NCBI RefSeq assembly: GCF_037055355.1
Contig: NZ_CP146350.1
Location: 744,001 to 808,000, forward strand
Direction of reading: 5' to 3'
Length of the DNA: 64,000 nucleotides
Origin: Streptomyces sp. DG1A-41
Lineage (GTDB): Bacteria; Actinomycetota; Actinomycetes; Streptomycetales; Streptomycetaceae
The notes beneath the pieces were generated by a model. The model ran no database searches. It was not told the DNA's origin and saw only the letters and a program-made list of their open reading frames with translations. The first letter of the stretch is position 1. Every line of letters begins with the position of its first letter. Both the position numbers and the translations under genes were made by a program. Below are positions 27,377 to 36,110 of this stretch, piece by piece.

Positions 27377-27395
27377 TTAGCCAAGGCATGCCTTA
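27377..27395. promoter_or_regulatory. iron-box-like palindrome (DmdR/IdeR type)
   Basis: TTAGCCAAGGCATGCCTTA contains the perfect 12-bp palindrome AAGGCATGCCTT and, read on the minus strand, keeps the TWAGG...CTWA ends of the DtxR/IdeR/DmdR consensus, about 13 of 19 positions by my count. It lies 49 bp upstream of the EfeU-EfeO gene, where an iron-dependent repressor site is expected. Confidence 0.6.
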
Positions 27396-27472
27396 CCGAT
27401 GCCGACCATCATGACCTCGGCTCTCTGGCCATCCGGTCATGAATGCCTCATGGCACGGCAAAGGTCCGAGTC

Positions 27473-27512
27473 CGCATTCCCAGCCGGGCCCAGCGGAGCG
27501 TGCTGGGCCCGG
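27473..27512. repeat. 40-bp hairpin repeat, copy 1
   Basis: The first of two identical 40-bp copies. The last 29 bases fold into a perfect 11-bp stem (CCGGGCCCAGC with GCTGGGCCCGG) with a 7-nt loop. The second copy is 268 bp away in the same orientation. Confidence 0.85.
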
Positions 27513-27569
27513 CTCAACCGGACGGCGGCCCGAGGACCGCACGCCGCACCACTGCTCGGCGCCGTACCC

Positions 27570-27716
27570 GCGCCCCACGCCTCCGGCAGGAACATGTGGC
27601 CGAGCTCGGCCTCTCCGCCCTCCGGACGGACGCGCCCCGGACGTTGCGCGTCGCGCCGGTCGAGCGTGTCCGTGCCGATCACCGCTCCGTCCGGACCGAC
27701 CACGAACAGGCCAGGG
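27570..27716 (-). pseudogene. GNAT acetyltransferase fragment
   Basis: The minus strand reads LFVVGPDGAVIGTDTL ... GEAELGHMFLPEAWG. This resembles the central strands and the acetyl-CoA-loop approach of a GNAT-fold N-acetyltransferase of the RimJ-like kind, where 'GEAELG' precedes 'P..WG(R/K)G'. The N-terminus and the acetyl-CoA-binding remainder are missing, and the fragment is bounded on both sides by the 40-bp repeat. It is best seen as a gene relic. Confidence 0.55.
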
Positions 27717-27740
27717 CGGCGACGCGCTGACATACGATTG

Positions 27741-27780
27741 CGCATTCCCAGCCGGGCCCAGCGGAGCGTGCTGGGCCCGG
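27741..27780. repeat. 40-bp hairpin repeat, copy 2
   Basis: Identical over 40 bases and in the same orientation as the copy at 27473. It again contains the 11-bp stem-loop; flanking bases differ on both sides. Confidence 0.85.
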
Positions 27781-28230
27781 GCACGCTGACATCATCGCGG
27801 GCGTGATCACTGCCGAGGCGTCGAACTGCCTGATGGTGACGGCTCGACGGAGATGAGCTCAAGAGGATGATCGTCAACGGATTCGTCCGGGCCCTGGGCG
27901 AGCCCGCCGACGAAGCAGCGCGACCCGTTTCACCGACGCCGGCTTCACGCCGCTGATCCGACACCGGCTGGTGGTTGCCCTCGGCCCTCGCCCCGGACGA
28001 AACGGCCGATCGCATCGTCCGCGAGGCTCGCCACCGAGCCCTGGTGCACCGACTGCTTGAGGTTCCCGCCCCTCGGCCGCCGCGCACCGATCCGCACCGC
28101 TCCGACGCCCCGGCTCCGTCCGGGCAACCTGCCATGCCCGGGGCCGCGCGGTCAACACCATCAGACCTGGTCGGCATCGACCGGGGCCTTACGGACCCCG
28201 AGGGACCGGGATTTGATTCTGCTCAGGTCA

Positions 28231-28272
28231 TTGACTCCCAGCCACCTGCGCCATTAGCGTCCGCAAGCGCTT
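28231..28272 (+). promoter_or_regulatory. putative promoter and operator of the IclR gene
   Basis: TTGACT (28231-28236) and TAGCGT (28255-28260) are separated by 18 bp, matching the Streptomyces SigA/HrdB-type pattern. The palindrome AAGCGCTT (28265-28272) follows immediately, where a bound regulator would block initiation. No start-site data support this; it is a pattern reading. Confidence 0.45.
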
Positions 28273-28328
28273 ACTGCTCACCGCTCACCGGTCACATGTC
28301 CCGTTCATCGGTATGGCAGGGGATGGAA

Positions 28329-29150
28329 ATGAGTGAGAAGTACCACCAGCTGGGGACCGACGCGCTCGATCGCCGCGCCGGGACACTTGAACGCGGGCTC
28401 GCGATCCTGGAACTGCTCGCCAGCGAACGGCAGTTGAGTGCTGCCCAGGTCGCCGACCGGCTGGACCTCTCGCGCAGCGCCACGTACCGCATCCTCGGCA
28501 CACTCCGGCAGCGAGGCTACGTGGACTGGAACGGCAATGCGGACGACCTCGTACTGGGGCAGCGCGCGGTCACGCTCGGGATGGCCGCGCTGAGCGGCTA
28601 CGACCCGTTCCTCGCGGCGCAGGCGCATCTGCGGGATCTGTCCCGGGAACTGTCCGAGGCCGCGCTGATGGCGGTGCGCGACGGCGACCAGATGGTGTAC
28701 ATCGCCCACGAGGACGTCACGGAGCACTCCATCGCGGTCCGCCGCCTGCTCGGCTTACGCCGCTCGCTCCACAGCACCTCCCTGGGCAAGGCATATCTGG
28801 CGGCGCTGCCGATCGCCGAGGCGGACGCCCTCGTCGACCGTCTTGAGCTGCGGGCGTTCACCCCCACCACCATCACCGACCCCTCCCGGCTGCGCGCGGA
28901 ACTGGACGAGACCCGCGCCCGCGGCTACTCGATCGACGACAGCGAGAACGAACCCGACGTGCTGTGCTTCGGCGCGCCGATCCGAGACGAGCGCGGGATG
29001 CCGCTCTGCGCCATCAGCCTCGCAGGCCCGCGCGAGCGGATGCTCAGCAAGCAGGATGCGGCAGCCAAGCGCGTATCCGAGGTGGCGCTCGCGATCTCCC
29101 ACAGGCTCGGCTTCACGGGGGCCGCCAACGCTGTGAAATTCGAAAGGTAG
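28329..29150 (+). CDS. IclR-family transcriptional regulator
   Basis: 273 aa from ATG 28329 (AGGGG 6 nt upstream; an ATG two codons earlier is possible). The N-terminal winged helix reads TLERGLAILELLASERQLSAAQVADRLDLSRSATYRILGTL, diagnostic of IclR. The effector domain contains LRRSLHSTSLGKAYLAALP and ARGYSIDDSENEPDVLCFGAPIRDERG, the conserved IclR ligand-pocket blocks. IclR proteins such as KdgR often control pectin and uronate genes, which fits the GH88/GH105-type hydrolase and kduI relic downstream. A TTA codon at 28755-28757 suggests bldA-dependent expression. The ABC transporter gene starts 6 bp after its stop. Confidence 0.93.
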   Translation: MSEKYHQLGTDALDRRAGTLERGLAILELLASERQLSAAQVADRLDLSRSATYRILGTLRQRGYVDWNGNADDLVLGQRAVTLGMAALSGYDPFLAAQAHLRDLSRELSEAALMAVRDGDQMVYIAHEDVTEHSIAVRRLLGLRRSLHSTSLGKAYLAALPIAEADALVDRLELRAFTPTTITDPSRLRAELDETRARGYSIDDSENEPDVLCFGAPIRDERGMPLCAISLAGPRERMLSKQDAAAKRVSEVALAISHRLGFTGAANAVKFER

Positions 29151-29156
29151 TACCTG

Positions 29157-30437
29157 ATGAGACACGTCCGTGAGTTCCTTGTGGCCGCCGCGGCGATATC
29201 GCTGGTCGCGTCCTGCGCACCCGGCAGTGGTTCGGGCGACGAAGCGAGCAAGCAGACCGAGGACAAGAAGCTGACGTATCTGTACTTCACCGACGGCCCC
29301 GACGAGCAGGCGACCCGCAACCTGCTGGCCGAGTACAAGAAGAAGACCGGTGTCACGGTCGACCTTCAGATCGTTCCCTTCGACAATCTCGAGCAGCGTC
29401 TGCAGGCACGTCTCTCCGGCGGCAACGCACCGGATGTGGCCCGGCTGACCGACATCGAGCCGTTCCGCACCGACCTGCTGGATCTCAACACGTTCCAGAA
29501 GGCCGCCCTGGACGGGAAGTTCCTCAAAGGCGCCGACGCCTATGTCTCGGGCAAGGGCGGCGAGCTGCTCGCCGTGCCCAGCGATCTGACTATGAACGGA
29601 CCGCTGATCAACGTGGACCAGTTCAAGAAGGCCAAGGTGCCGCTGCCCGATCCGAAGCACCCCTGGACCTGGGACGAGATGGTCACGGCAGCCAAGAAGG
29701 TGCAGGCCGCCAACAAGACCCAGAACGCGATCGCGATGGACGTGTCGGGGCACCGGTTCTCCACCATGCTCAGCCAGTACGGGACCAGCTTCTTCGACGC
29801 GAGCGGCAAGAAGCCGGCATTCGACGAGGCGAAGGCCACCGCCGCCGTGAAGCGGTTCGCCGAGCTGAACGACGCCGGCGTCATGCCGAAGGACCTGTGG
29901 CTACAGGCGGGCACCAAGTACAAGGGCGCCAACGAGATCTTCCTCGCCCAGCAGACACCGGTCTACATCAGCGGAAACTGGCAGGTCAGCGCATTCGCCA
30001 AGGAGGCGAAGTTCAACTGGGCCGCGGCGCCCGACCCGTGCCAGGAGGAGTGCGGCGGGTTCCCGGGCGGCAAGTTCATGGTGTCGTTCAAGGAGAGCAA
30101 GCGGCAGAAGCAGGCCGCCGACTTCATCGCCTTCATGAACTCCAAGGAGTCCCAGGAGAAGATGGCCGAGGAGGCCAACTTCCTGCCCACCCGGCAGGAC
30201 CTGATCTCCTCCGGACTCACGTATCCGCAGCGCAACGCCGACATGCAGGTGTTTCTCGCCGACGTGAAGCGCACGCCGGCGACGGCCTACGGCACGGCAT
30301 ACAGCCCCGCGTTCTCGGCCACCGCCGACGCGACCGTCAAGGAGCTCGCCAAGGTGCTCGCTGGCCAGGCCACGCCGGAGCAGGCCGTCGCGGCCATCAA
30401 GGCGGCGGCACAGAAGGCGCTCGGAGACCTCGCGTGA
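29157..30437 (+). CDS. sugar ABC transporter solute-binding lipoprotein
   Basis: 426 aa. The signal peptide ends in a lipobox (LVASC, Cys20), so it is a lipoprotein. The mature part follows the family-1 (MalE/UgpB) pattern: ATRNLLAEYKKKTGVTVDLQIVPFDNLEQRLQARLSGGNAPDVARL near the start and PTRQDLISSG near residue 345. A pair of Cys lies at CQEECGG (about 293-299). It binds an oligosaccharide for the two permeases that follow with GTGA and ATGA overlaps. The hydrolase context points to pectin-derived or other unsaturated uronide oligomers, which is inference. Confidence 0.9.
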   Translation: MRHVREFLVAAAAISLVASCAPGSGSGDEASKQTEDKKLTYLYFTDGPDEQATRNLLAEYKKKTGVTVDLQIVPFDNLEQRLQARLSGGNAPDVARLTDIEPFRTDLLDLNTFQKAALDGKFLKGADAYVSGKGGELLAVPSDLTMNGPLINVDQFKKAKVPLPDPKHPWTWDEMVTAAKKVQAANKTQNAIAMDVSGHRFSTMLSQYGTSFFDASGKKPAFDEAKATAAVKRFAELNDAGVMPKDLWLQAGTKYKGANEIFLAQQTPVYISGNWQVSAFAKEAKFNWAAAPDPCQEECGGFPGGKFMVSFKESKRQKQAADFIAFMNSKESQEKMAEEANFLPTRQDLISSGLTYPQRNADMQVFLADVKRTPATAYGTAYSPAFSATADATVKELAKVLAGQATPEQAVAAIKAAAQKALGDLA

Positions 30438-31381
30438 CCGCTGTGGCCGGCGCGCAGACCCCGCGGACGGCCGACCGGGCCCCCCACCCGCCCGGTCGCC
30501 GCCGCTCGGTCAAGCCGTGGAACCAGCGGATCGCACCGTATCTGTTCATCCTGCCCAACATGCTGATCTTCGGTGTGTTCGTCATCTATCCGGCGATCAA
30601 CAACTTCAACATCAGCCTGTACGACAGCCGCAACGGCCGCGACTTCACCTATGCGGGCGGCGAGAACTACCAGGAGCTGTTCGGCTCGGACGAGTTCTGG
30701 GCGGCGGCTCGGCACACCGTGGTGTTCGCCGTCTGCTTCGTGGCGCTCACCACCGTCGTCTCGATCGGTCTGGCGCTGCTGCTCAACCAGAAGATCAAGG
30801 GCCGGGCGTTCTTCCGCACGGTGTTCTTCCTGCCCGTGGTGCTCTCCCCCGTGGTGGTCGGGCTGATCTGGGGCTGGATCTTCGAGCGGAACAACGGGCT
30901 GCTCAACACGCTGCTCGGCGGGGCCGGACTGGGCAGACCGGGCTGGCTGGTGGACGACACCCTGGCCATGGGTGTCGTGATCTTCGTCGGGCTGTGGATG
31001 CACGTCGGCTTCTACATCCTGATCATCCTGGCCGGGCTTCAGGGCATCGATCCCAACTACTACGAAGCCGCGCGGATGGACGGCGCCTCGGCCTGGCAGC
31101 AGCTGCGGCACATCACGCTGCCGCTGCTGCGGCCGACCACCATGGTCGTGGTCATCCTCAGCATGATCGCCGGGTTCCAGGCGTTCGACTACATCTGGAC
31201 GCTCACCGGCGGCGGTCCCGTCGGCGGCACCACCCTGATGATCCAGTACATCTACGAGAACGCCTTCCAGTCCCCGATCCAGTACGGCCTGGCCTCGGCG
31301 GCCGCCGTGGTGCTCTTCTGCTCGGTCTTCGCGCTGACCCTGCTCAACTACCTGTACAACCAGCGGAAGGAGTCGGCATGA
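30434..31381 (+). CDS. sugar ABC transporter permease (MalF type)
   Basis: 315 aa from GTG 30434, whose GTGA overlaps the binding-protein stop. Six hydrophobic segments begin at IAPYLFILPNMLIFGVFVIYPAINNF. The EAA loop is NYYEAARMDGASAWQQLRHITLPLLRP (about 208-234). TGGGPVGGTTLMIQYIYENAF is the conserved MalF/UgpA late segment. It forms the membrane channel with the next gene's product; the ATPase is not encoded here. Confidence 0.93.
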   Translation: MTAVAGAQTPRTADRAPHPPGRRRSVKPWNQRIAPYLFILPNMLIFGVFVIYPAINNFNISLYDSRNGRDFTYAGGENYQELFGSDEFWAAARHTVVFAVCFVALTTVVSIGLALLLNQKIKGRAFFRTVFFLPVVLSPVVVGLIWGWIFERNNGLLNTLLGGAGLGRPGWLVDDTLAMGVVIFVGLWMHVGFYILIILAGLQGIDPNYYEAARMDGASAWQQLRHITLPLLRPTTMVVVILSMIAGFQAFDYIWTLTGGGPVGGTTLMIQYIYENAFQSPIQYGLASAAAVVLFCSVFALTLLNYLYNQRKESA

Positions 31382-32259
31382 GCCTGACGGCCGTACGCGA
31401 CTCCAAGGGAGCGCGGCAGTGGACCTCGATCAGCGGGGGCGCCACTCCGACCGTGGGACGGATCCTCACCTACGCGGTGCTGATCGGCCTGTCCATCGTG
31501 GTCCTCGCGCCCGTGGTGTGGGCGGTGCTCAGCTCGTTCAAGTCGCAGACCGAGCTGGCGCAGGTCCCGCCCTCACCCCTGCCCGGCGCGCTGCGCACGG
31601 AGAACTACAGCGAGGCGCTGAGTTCGTTCGACTTCGGCACCTATCTGAAGAACAGCGCCATCGTGACGGTCGGGGCGACGCTCCTCACCGTGGTCATCAA
31701 CACGATGTGCGCCTACGGCCTGGCCAAGTACAACTTCCGCGGCCGCAACGCGCTGTTCCTCATCGTGCTCGGGACCATCATGATCCCGCTCCAGCTGATC
31801 TTCATTCCGGTCTACCAGATGGCGGCCCAGCTCGGCCTGGTGAACTCCCTGTGGGGGCTGATCATCCCGCCCGCCGCGACGCCGACCGGGGTGTTCCTGC
31901 TGCGGCAGTACATGCTGACCATCCCGGACGATCTGATCGACGCGGCCCGGATCGACGGGGCGGGCGAGTTCCGGATCTTCGCCCGGATCGTGGTGCCGCT
32001 GTGCGGCGCCGCCATCGCCGTGGTGACGATCTTCTCGGTGATGTGGCGGTGGAACGACTTCCTGTGGCCGCTGATCATCAGCCAGGACCAGTCGAAGTAC
32101 ACGCTGCCGGTGGCTCTGGCGCAGTTCAACAGCCAGCTGGTGGCCCCGTTCAACTACATCCTGGCCATGTCCGTGGTCAGCATGATCCCGGTCGTGGTGA
32201 TCTTCCTGGTGCTTCAGCGCCATATCGTCCGCGGCGTCGCCAACACCGGACTGAAGTGA
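31378..32259 (+). CDS. sugar ABC transporter permease (MalG type)
   Basis: 293 aa from ATG 31378, overlapping the stop of the first permease. Six hydrophobic segments, with the EAA loop DDLIDAARIDGAGEFRIFARIVVPLCGAAI (about 184-213) and a standard C-terminus (LQRHIVRGVANTGLK). It is the second half of the importer pore. The unrecognised 894-aa gene starts 8 bp after its stop, so that enzyme is expressed with the transporter. Confidence 0.93.
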   Translation: MSLTAVRDSKGARQWTSISGGATPTVGRILTYAVLIGLSIVVLAPVVWAVLSSFKSQTELAQVPPSPLPGALRTENYSEALSSFDFGTYLKNSAIVTVGATLLTVVINTMCAYGLAKYNFRGRNALFLIVLGTIMIPLQLIFIPVYQMAAQLGLVNSLWGLIIPPAATPTGVFLLRQYMLTIPDDLIDAARIDGAGEFRIFARIVVPLCGAAIAVVTIFSVMWRWNDFLWPLIISQDQSKYTLPVALAQFNSQLVAPFNYILAMSVVSMIPVVVIFLVLQRHIVRGVANTGLK

Positions 32260-32267
32260 GGAGCACA

Positions 32268-34952
32268 GTGCAGAGCGGTATGGAGAACGGTGTGGAGAGC
32301 GGCAAGGGCCGCACTGTGCATGCCCTGGACGAGCGTGGGACCGTACGGGACTGGCTGATCAGCCCGGCCTGGAGCGAGCCCGCCGACGATCTGGACAAGC
32401 ATCTCGCCGCGGACGGGGATCCCTGGGGCGAGCGAGGCCGTTGGCGGCTGACCAACGGGCCCGATGTCACCCCGCTCAAGGAGGAGCTCTACCGGCACCG
32501 GCCGCTGCGCCGCGATCCGGTCCTGACCCCTGTGGTCGAGGGCGGCGAGATCCGGTACACCGGCCCCGGCGGCACCCGGCACTCCGGGCGGTGGCAGCGG
32601 GTGCACACCGCGGCCGACGGTCTTGTCGACTGGAGCGAGTTCTGCTTCACCCCGGAGTACCGGGTCGCCCTCGCGGCCTGCGTGCTGGAGGTCGACCAGG
32701 CGGAGTGGCGGACCCTGCGGCTGGCCACGACCGGTCCGTTCCTGCTGTTCGTGGGCGGTGAACTACGCGGCGAATCTGGCACGGTCAGCTACATGGAACC
32801 CGTCGAGCAGGACGTCCGGGTCTGGCTGCCGTCGGGCACCACGACCGTCCTGGTCGCTTCCTGGCAGGTGGCGTTCCGCGAGGTCCGGCAGATCGTACGG
32901 CTGCGCGTCGGCGGACTGCCGGTCCGGGTGGTGGTGCCCAGCGAGGGCGCCTGCGAGTACACCTCCGCCGTCGCCGAGCGCGTACTCGACGCGGTGGGCA
33001 CCACCCGCTGGGGCACGACCGACGGTGAGATCCCGCTCACCGGGCCTGACGGCGCCGCGCTGCGGGTTCAGTGGGCGGGCCGGACCCGGCGGATCCGACT
33101 CGACGGCGGCCGGGCGGCGGTACGGCTGGACGAGGCGGAGCAGGGGAATGAGGCGGGCGAGACGGAGGAGGTGAGAGCCGGGGACGACGTGGGCAGCGCC
33201 TCCATGCTGTCCACCGGCGCTTCCGTGCTCCGGGTCTCGGTGGACGACGACCGTGCCCCGGTGTTCCGGGAGTTCCCGGTCGCCGTACTGCCCGGCGCGT
33301 ACCGGGCGGCCCCCGAAGGCGAGCTGTCCGACCGGCGCGCCGAGTTCCTGCGGCACGCCGCGAGGGCCGACGGCACCGGGGGTGAGCTCGTACGCGCCCT
33401 CACCGACCCGCACCACATGGTCGGCGAGTCCGGTCTGACCCGCGCCCTGTGGATGATCGACAATCGCGCCGACTGCGCCGACTTCGAAGCCGTCGGCCTG
33501 TTCCATCTGTGGCGGCGGATACCCGCCGACCGCTGGGCACCCGGCCTGCGCGACCGGGTGCGCACCGCGCTCCTCGGCTTCAAGTACTGGATCGACCAGC
33601 CCGGCCTCGACGCCATGTGCTACTTCACCGAGAACCACCAGTTCGTCTGGCACACCGCCGAGCTGTTGTGGGGCACCGAGCTGGCCGACGACACGTTCGG
33701 CAACACCGGCTGGACCGGCGCCGCGCACGCCGCGCACGCGCGCGGCCTGGCGATCGAGTGGATGCGCCGCAAACTGGCCGGCGGGTTCAGCGAGTTCGAC
33801 TCCAACGCCTACCTCGCCATCGACCTGCTCGCGCTCGTGTCGCTGGTGGAGTTCGCCGATGACCAGGAAGTGGCAGAGCTGGCGGCCGGTGTCGCCGACC
33901 GGGTGCTGTTCAGCCTGGCGGCCAACTCCTGGCGCGGCATCCACGGCTGCGCCCACGGCCGCAGTTACGTGTCGACGCTTCGCTCGTCCCGGCTGGAGGA
34001 GACCGCCCCGATCATGTGGGTGTGCTTCGGCACCGGCGCCCTCAACGACGCGGTGCTGCCGGCCGCTGTGGTCGCCACGGCGGACCGCTACCGGATGCCG
34101 GACGTCATCCGCGAGGCCGCGCACGACCTGCCGGAGCGCTGGTCGGGCCGGCAGAACTACCGCGGCGACTACCGCCTCGCCCATGACCTCCTGTCCCGTC
34201 CGTACGGATCCGACCTCACCGTCTACAAGACCCCTGACACGATGCTGTCCTGCGTGAACGACTACCGCCCGGGCCTGCCGGGCCTTCAGGAGCACATCTG
34301 GGGCGCCACCCTGGGCCCCGAGACGCAGGTCTTCGTCACCCACGCGCCCAACGCCTCCGTCTCCCCGTCGGCGCGGCCCAACTCCTGGGCGGGCAACCGG
34401 ATCCTGCCCCGCGCCCGGCAGCACGAGGGCACGGTCCTGGCGCTGTACCGGATACCCGCCGACGACGTCATGGCGTACACGCATGCCTGGTTCCCGTCGG
34501 CCGAGTTCGACGAGTGGCTGCGGCACGGCGTGTGGATCGCCGGGCGCAAGGGGGACGGCTTTGTGGCCCTGGCGACCGAAGGCGGTGCCGAGCCGGTGAC
34601 CGCAGGTCCGGACGCGTGGCAGGAGTGGCGGCCGACCGGGCCCGGTACCGCCTGGGTGTGCACAGTGGGGCGGCGCGCCGTGCACGGAGAGCTCGGCGAC
34701 TTCGTCCGTACGCTCGCTACCCCCGACTTCGGGCCGGACCGCGTCGCGTTCCGTACGGTCGAGGGCACCGAACTGTCCCTGGACTGGGCCGGGCCGTTCA
34801 CCGTCGACGGGCGGCCCGCCGATCTCGCCGCCGACGGCAATGTCGCGACCCCGCCGCAGCTCGCCAACCCGTACGCGCAGCTGGAGTCGGAAGCGACTTC
34901 GCTGGCGATCGGCCCGCATGTCATCGACCTCCGGAAGGGGCGCCCCCTATAA
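32268..34952 (+). CDS. large conserved-type protein of unknown function, probable (alpha/alpha)-barrel carbohydrate-active enzyme
   Basis: 894 aa from GTG 32268, which has GAGGAG just upstream; ATG 32280 is an alternative. No signal peptide, so cytosolic. The first ~340 residues look beta-rich, with a galactose-binding or jelly-roll character (ATTGPFLLFVGGELRG). From ~360 to ~660 helices alternate as in an (alpha/alpha)6 toroid, with striking aromatic/His blocks: CYFTENHQFVWHTAELLWG, GFSEFDSNAYLAIDLLALV and GIHGCAHGRSYVSTLRSSRLEE. The final part is beta-rich again. This layout resembles polysaccharide lyases and heparinase-like or GH-type toroids, but I recognise no family. It sits between the importer and a GH88/GH105-type hydrolase, so an oligosaccharide-cleaving role is likely. 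Confidence 0.8.
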   Translation: MQSGMENGVESGKGRTVHALDERGTVRDWLISPAWSEPADDLDKHLAADGDPWGERGRWRLTNGPDVTPLKEELYRHRPLRRDPVLTPVVEGGEIRYTGPGGTRHSGRWQRVHTAADGLVDWSEFCFTPEYRVALAACVLEVDQAEWRTLRLATTGPFLLFVGGELRGESGTVSYMEPVEQDVRVWLPSGTTTVLVASWQVAFREVRQIVRLRVGGLPVRVVVPSEGACEYTSAVAERVLDAVGTTRWGTTDGEIPLTGPDGAALRVQWAGRTRRIRLDGGRAAVRLDEAEQGNEAGETEEVRAGDDVGSASMLSTGASVLRVSVDDDRAPVFREFPVAVLPGAYRAAPEGELSDRRAEFLRHAARADGTGGELVRALTDPHHMVGESGLTRALWMIDNRADCADFEAVGLFHLWRRIPADRWAPGLRDRVRTALLGFKYWIDQPGLDAMCYFTENHQFVWHTAELLWGTELADDTFGNTGWTGAAHAAHARGLAIEWMRRKLAGGFSEFDSNAYLAIDLLALVSLVEFADDQEVAELAAGVADRVLFSLAANSWRGIHGCAHGRSYVSTLRSSRLEETAPIMWVCFGTGALNDAVLPAAVVATADRYRMPDVIREAAHDLPERWSGRQNYRGDYRLAHDLLSRPYGSDLTVYKTPDTMLSCVNDYRPGLPGLQEHIWGATLGPETQVFVTHAPNASVSPSARPNSWAGNRILPRARQHEGTVLALYRIPADDVMAYTHAWFPSAEFDEWLRHGVWIAGRKGDGFVALATEGGAEPVTAGPDAWQEWRPTGPGTAWVCTVGRRAVHGELGDFVRTLATPDFGPDRVAFRTVEGTELSLDWAGPFTVDGRPADLAADGNVATPPQLANPYAQLESEATSLAIGPHVIDLRKGRPL

Positions 34953-34972
34953 ACGGCGGAACAAGCGTCGGA

Positions 34973-36088
34973 ATGAATGGCGGAACGAACGGCGGACGCG
35001 GTCTCGACGTGAGCCAGGCGGCCCTGGCCGGGCCGCCGTTGATGCCTGCCGACCAGCGCGACCTGACGCCCGGACTGCTCGCGGCGACCGCCGAGCGGAT
35101 CGCCGCGCGGGCGGCGGGAATGGGGCTGCGCCAGTGGTTCTGGGGCGAGGGCGTGGTCCTCCAAGGCATGCTGCGCCTCGCCGAGGCCACCGGCCGGCCG
35201 CCGCATCCCTTCGCGGCCGAGTTCATCGACGGCCATCTGTTAAGCGGCATCGAACTCGGACACGTCAACGATCTGGCGCCGGGCACGGCCTGCGCCGATC
35301 TGTACGGGCTGACGGGCGAGCAGCGTTACAAGGACGGCTGCGAGCGGCTGTTGCGGTGGCTGCGCCGTGATGGCGTCCTCACCCGCGACCCGGGCGGCGC
35401 GATCGAGCACTGGCCCGGCGGGGTCTGGGCGGACACGGTGTACATGGCCGGCGCGTTCCTGATCCATTGCGGCGTGCACACCGGCCGCTCCGAGCTGATC
35501 GCGGAGGCGGGCGAGCAGATCCTCGCCCACGCCCGCATCCTGCAGCACCCGGAGACCGGGCTGTACGCACACGGCTCGCACCAGGGCAGCACCATCTGGT
35601 GCCACTGGGGCCGGGCCAACGCCTGGGCGGCCCTGGCCTCCGTGGAGTACCTCGAGGCCGACCGGTGTCACGGCGAGGCGAGCGAGCGGGTCCGCGGCCT
35701 CCTGCGCCGCCAGCTCCTCGCGCTCGCGGACCACCAGCCCGCGCACGGCGTCTGGGACGTCCTGGTCGACGGTCAGCCGGAGAACAGGGGCATCCTCGAG
35801 ACCTCGGCCGCGGCAGGCATCGCCGCCGCCATGTTCCGCGCCGCCGCACTCGGAATCGAGCCCGACCGGCTGCGGGCCGCGGCCTGGCGCGCCCTCGCCG
35901 GCCTGCACGCGTACGTGACGCCCGACGGCACCCTCACCCGCACCAGCGCCGGCACCATCCTTCAGCTCATTCCCTTCGGCTATTCGGTGATCCGCACCGA
36001 CATGATCCAGCCCTGGGGACAGGGCCTGGCTCTGCACGCGTACGCAGCCGCGCTCAACGACCGGGCGCGGCCCGGGCAATCCGCGTGA
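34973..36088 (+). CDS. unsaturated (rhamno)galacturonyl hydrolase-like protein, GH88/GH105 type
   Basis: 371 aa. The helical-toroid motifs are typical: QWFWGEGVVLQGMLRLAEATG (about 46-66), HWPGGVWADTVYMAGAFLIHCGV with the Asp that protonates the unsaturated ring (about 145-167), and HQGSTIWCHWGRANAWAALASVEYL (about 202-226). No signal peptide, so it acts inside the cell on imported oligomers with a 4,5-unsaturated uronic acid end, releasing the keto-uronate that KduI would take. The start is uncertain: ATG 34973 has no good ribosome site and the N-terminus is a Gly/Asn repeat (NGGTNGG). A TTA codon lies at 35240-35242. Confidence 0.82.
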   Translation: MNGGTNGGRGLDVSQAALAGPPLMPADQRDLTPGLLAATAERIAARAAGMGLRQWFWGEGVVLQGMLRLAEATGRPPHPFAAEFIDGHLLSGIELGHVNDLAPGTACADLYGLTGEQRYKDGCERLLRWLRRDGVLTRDPGGAIEHWPGGVWADTVYMAGAFLIHCGVHTGRSELIAEAGEQILAHARILQHPETGLYAHGSHQGSTIWCHWGRANAWAALASVEYLEADRCHGEASERVRGLLRRQLLALADHQPAHGVWDVLVDGQPENRGILETSAAAGIAAAMFRAAALGIEPDRLRAAAWRALAGLHAYVTPDGTLTRTSAGTILQLIPFGYSVIRTDMIQPWGQGLALHAYAAALNDRARPGQSA

Positions 36089-36110
36089 TCCGCATCCGCG
36101 GAGGTCGCCC

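Larger units (their letters stand above)
27396..28230. other. decayed intergenic region with duplicated hairpin and gene fragments
   Basis: About 830 bp with no intact gene. It holds two copies of a 40-bp hairpin repeat and, between them, a fragment of an acetyltransferase on the minus strand. From 27780 to 28200 there are short protein-like stretches on the plus strand (for instance around DIIAGVITAEASNCL at 27787-27831) that I could not assign to a family and which are interrupted by stops. Confidence 0.5.

Noticed and set aside
27437..27480. T-arm-like GGTCCGAGTCC before the first 40-bp repeat as a tRNA 3' end and attachment site
   Set aside because: No D-arm, anticodon arm or acceptor pairing could be found and the second repeat copy lacks the sequence.
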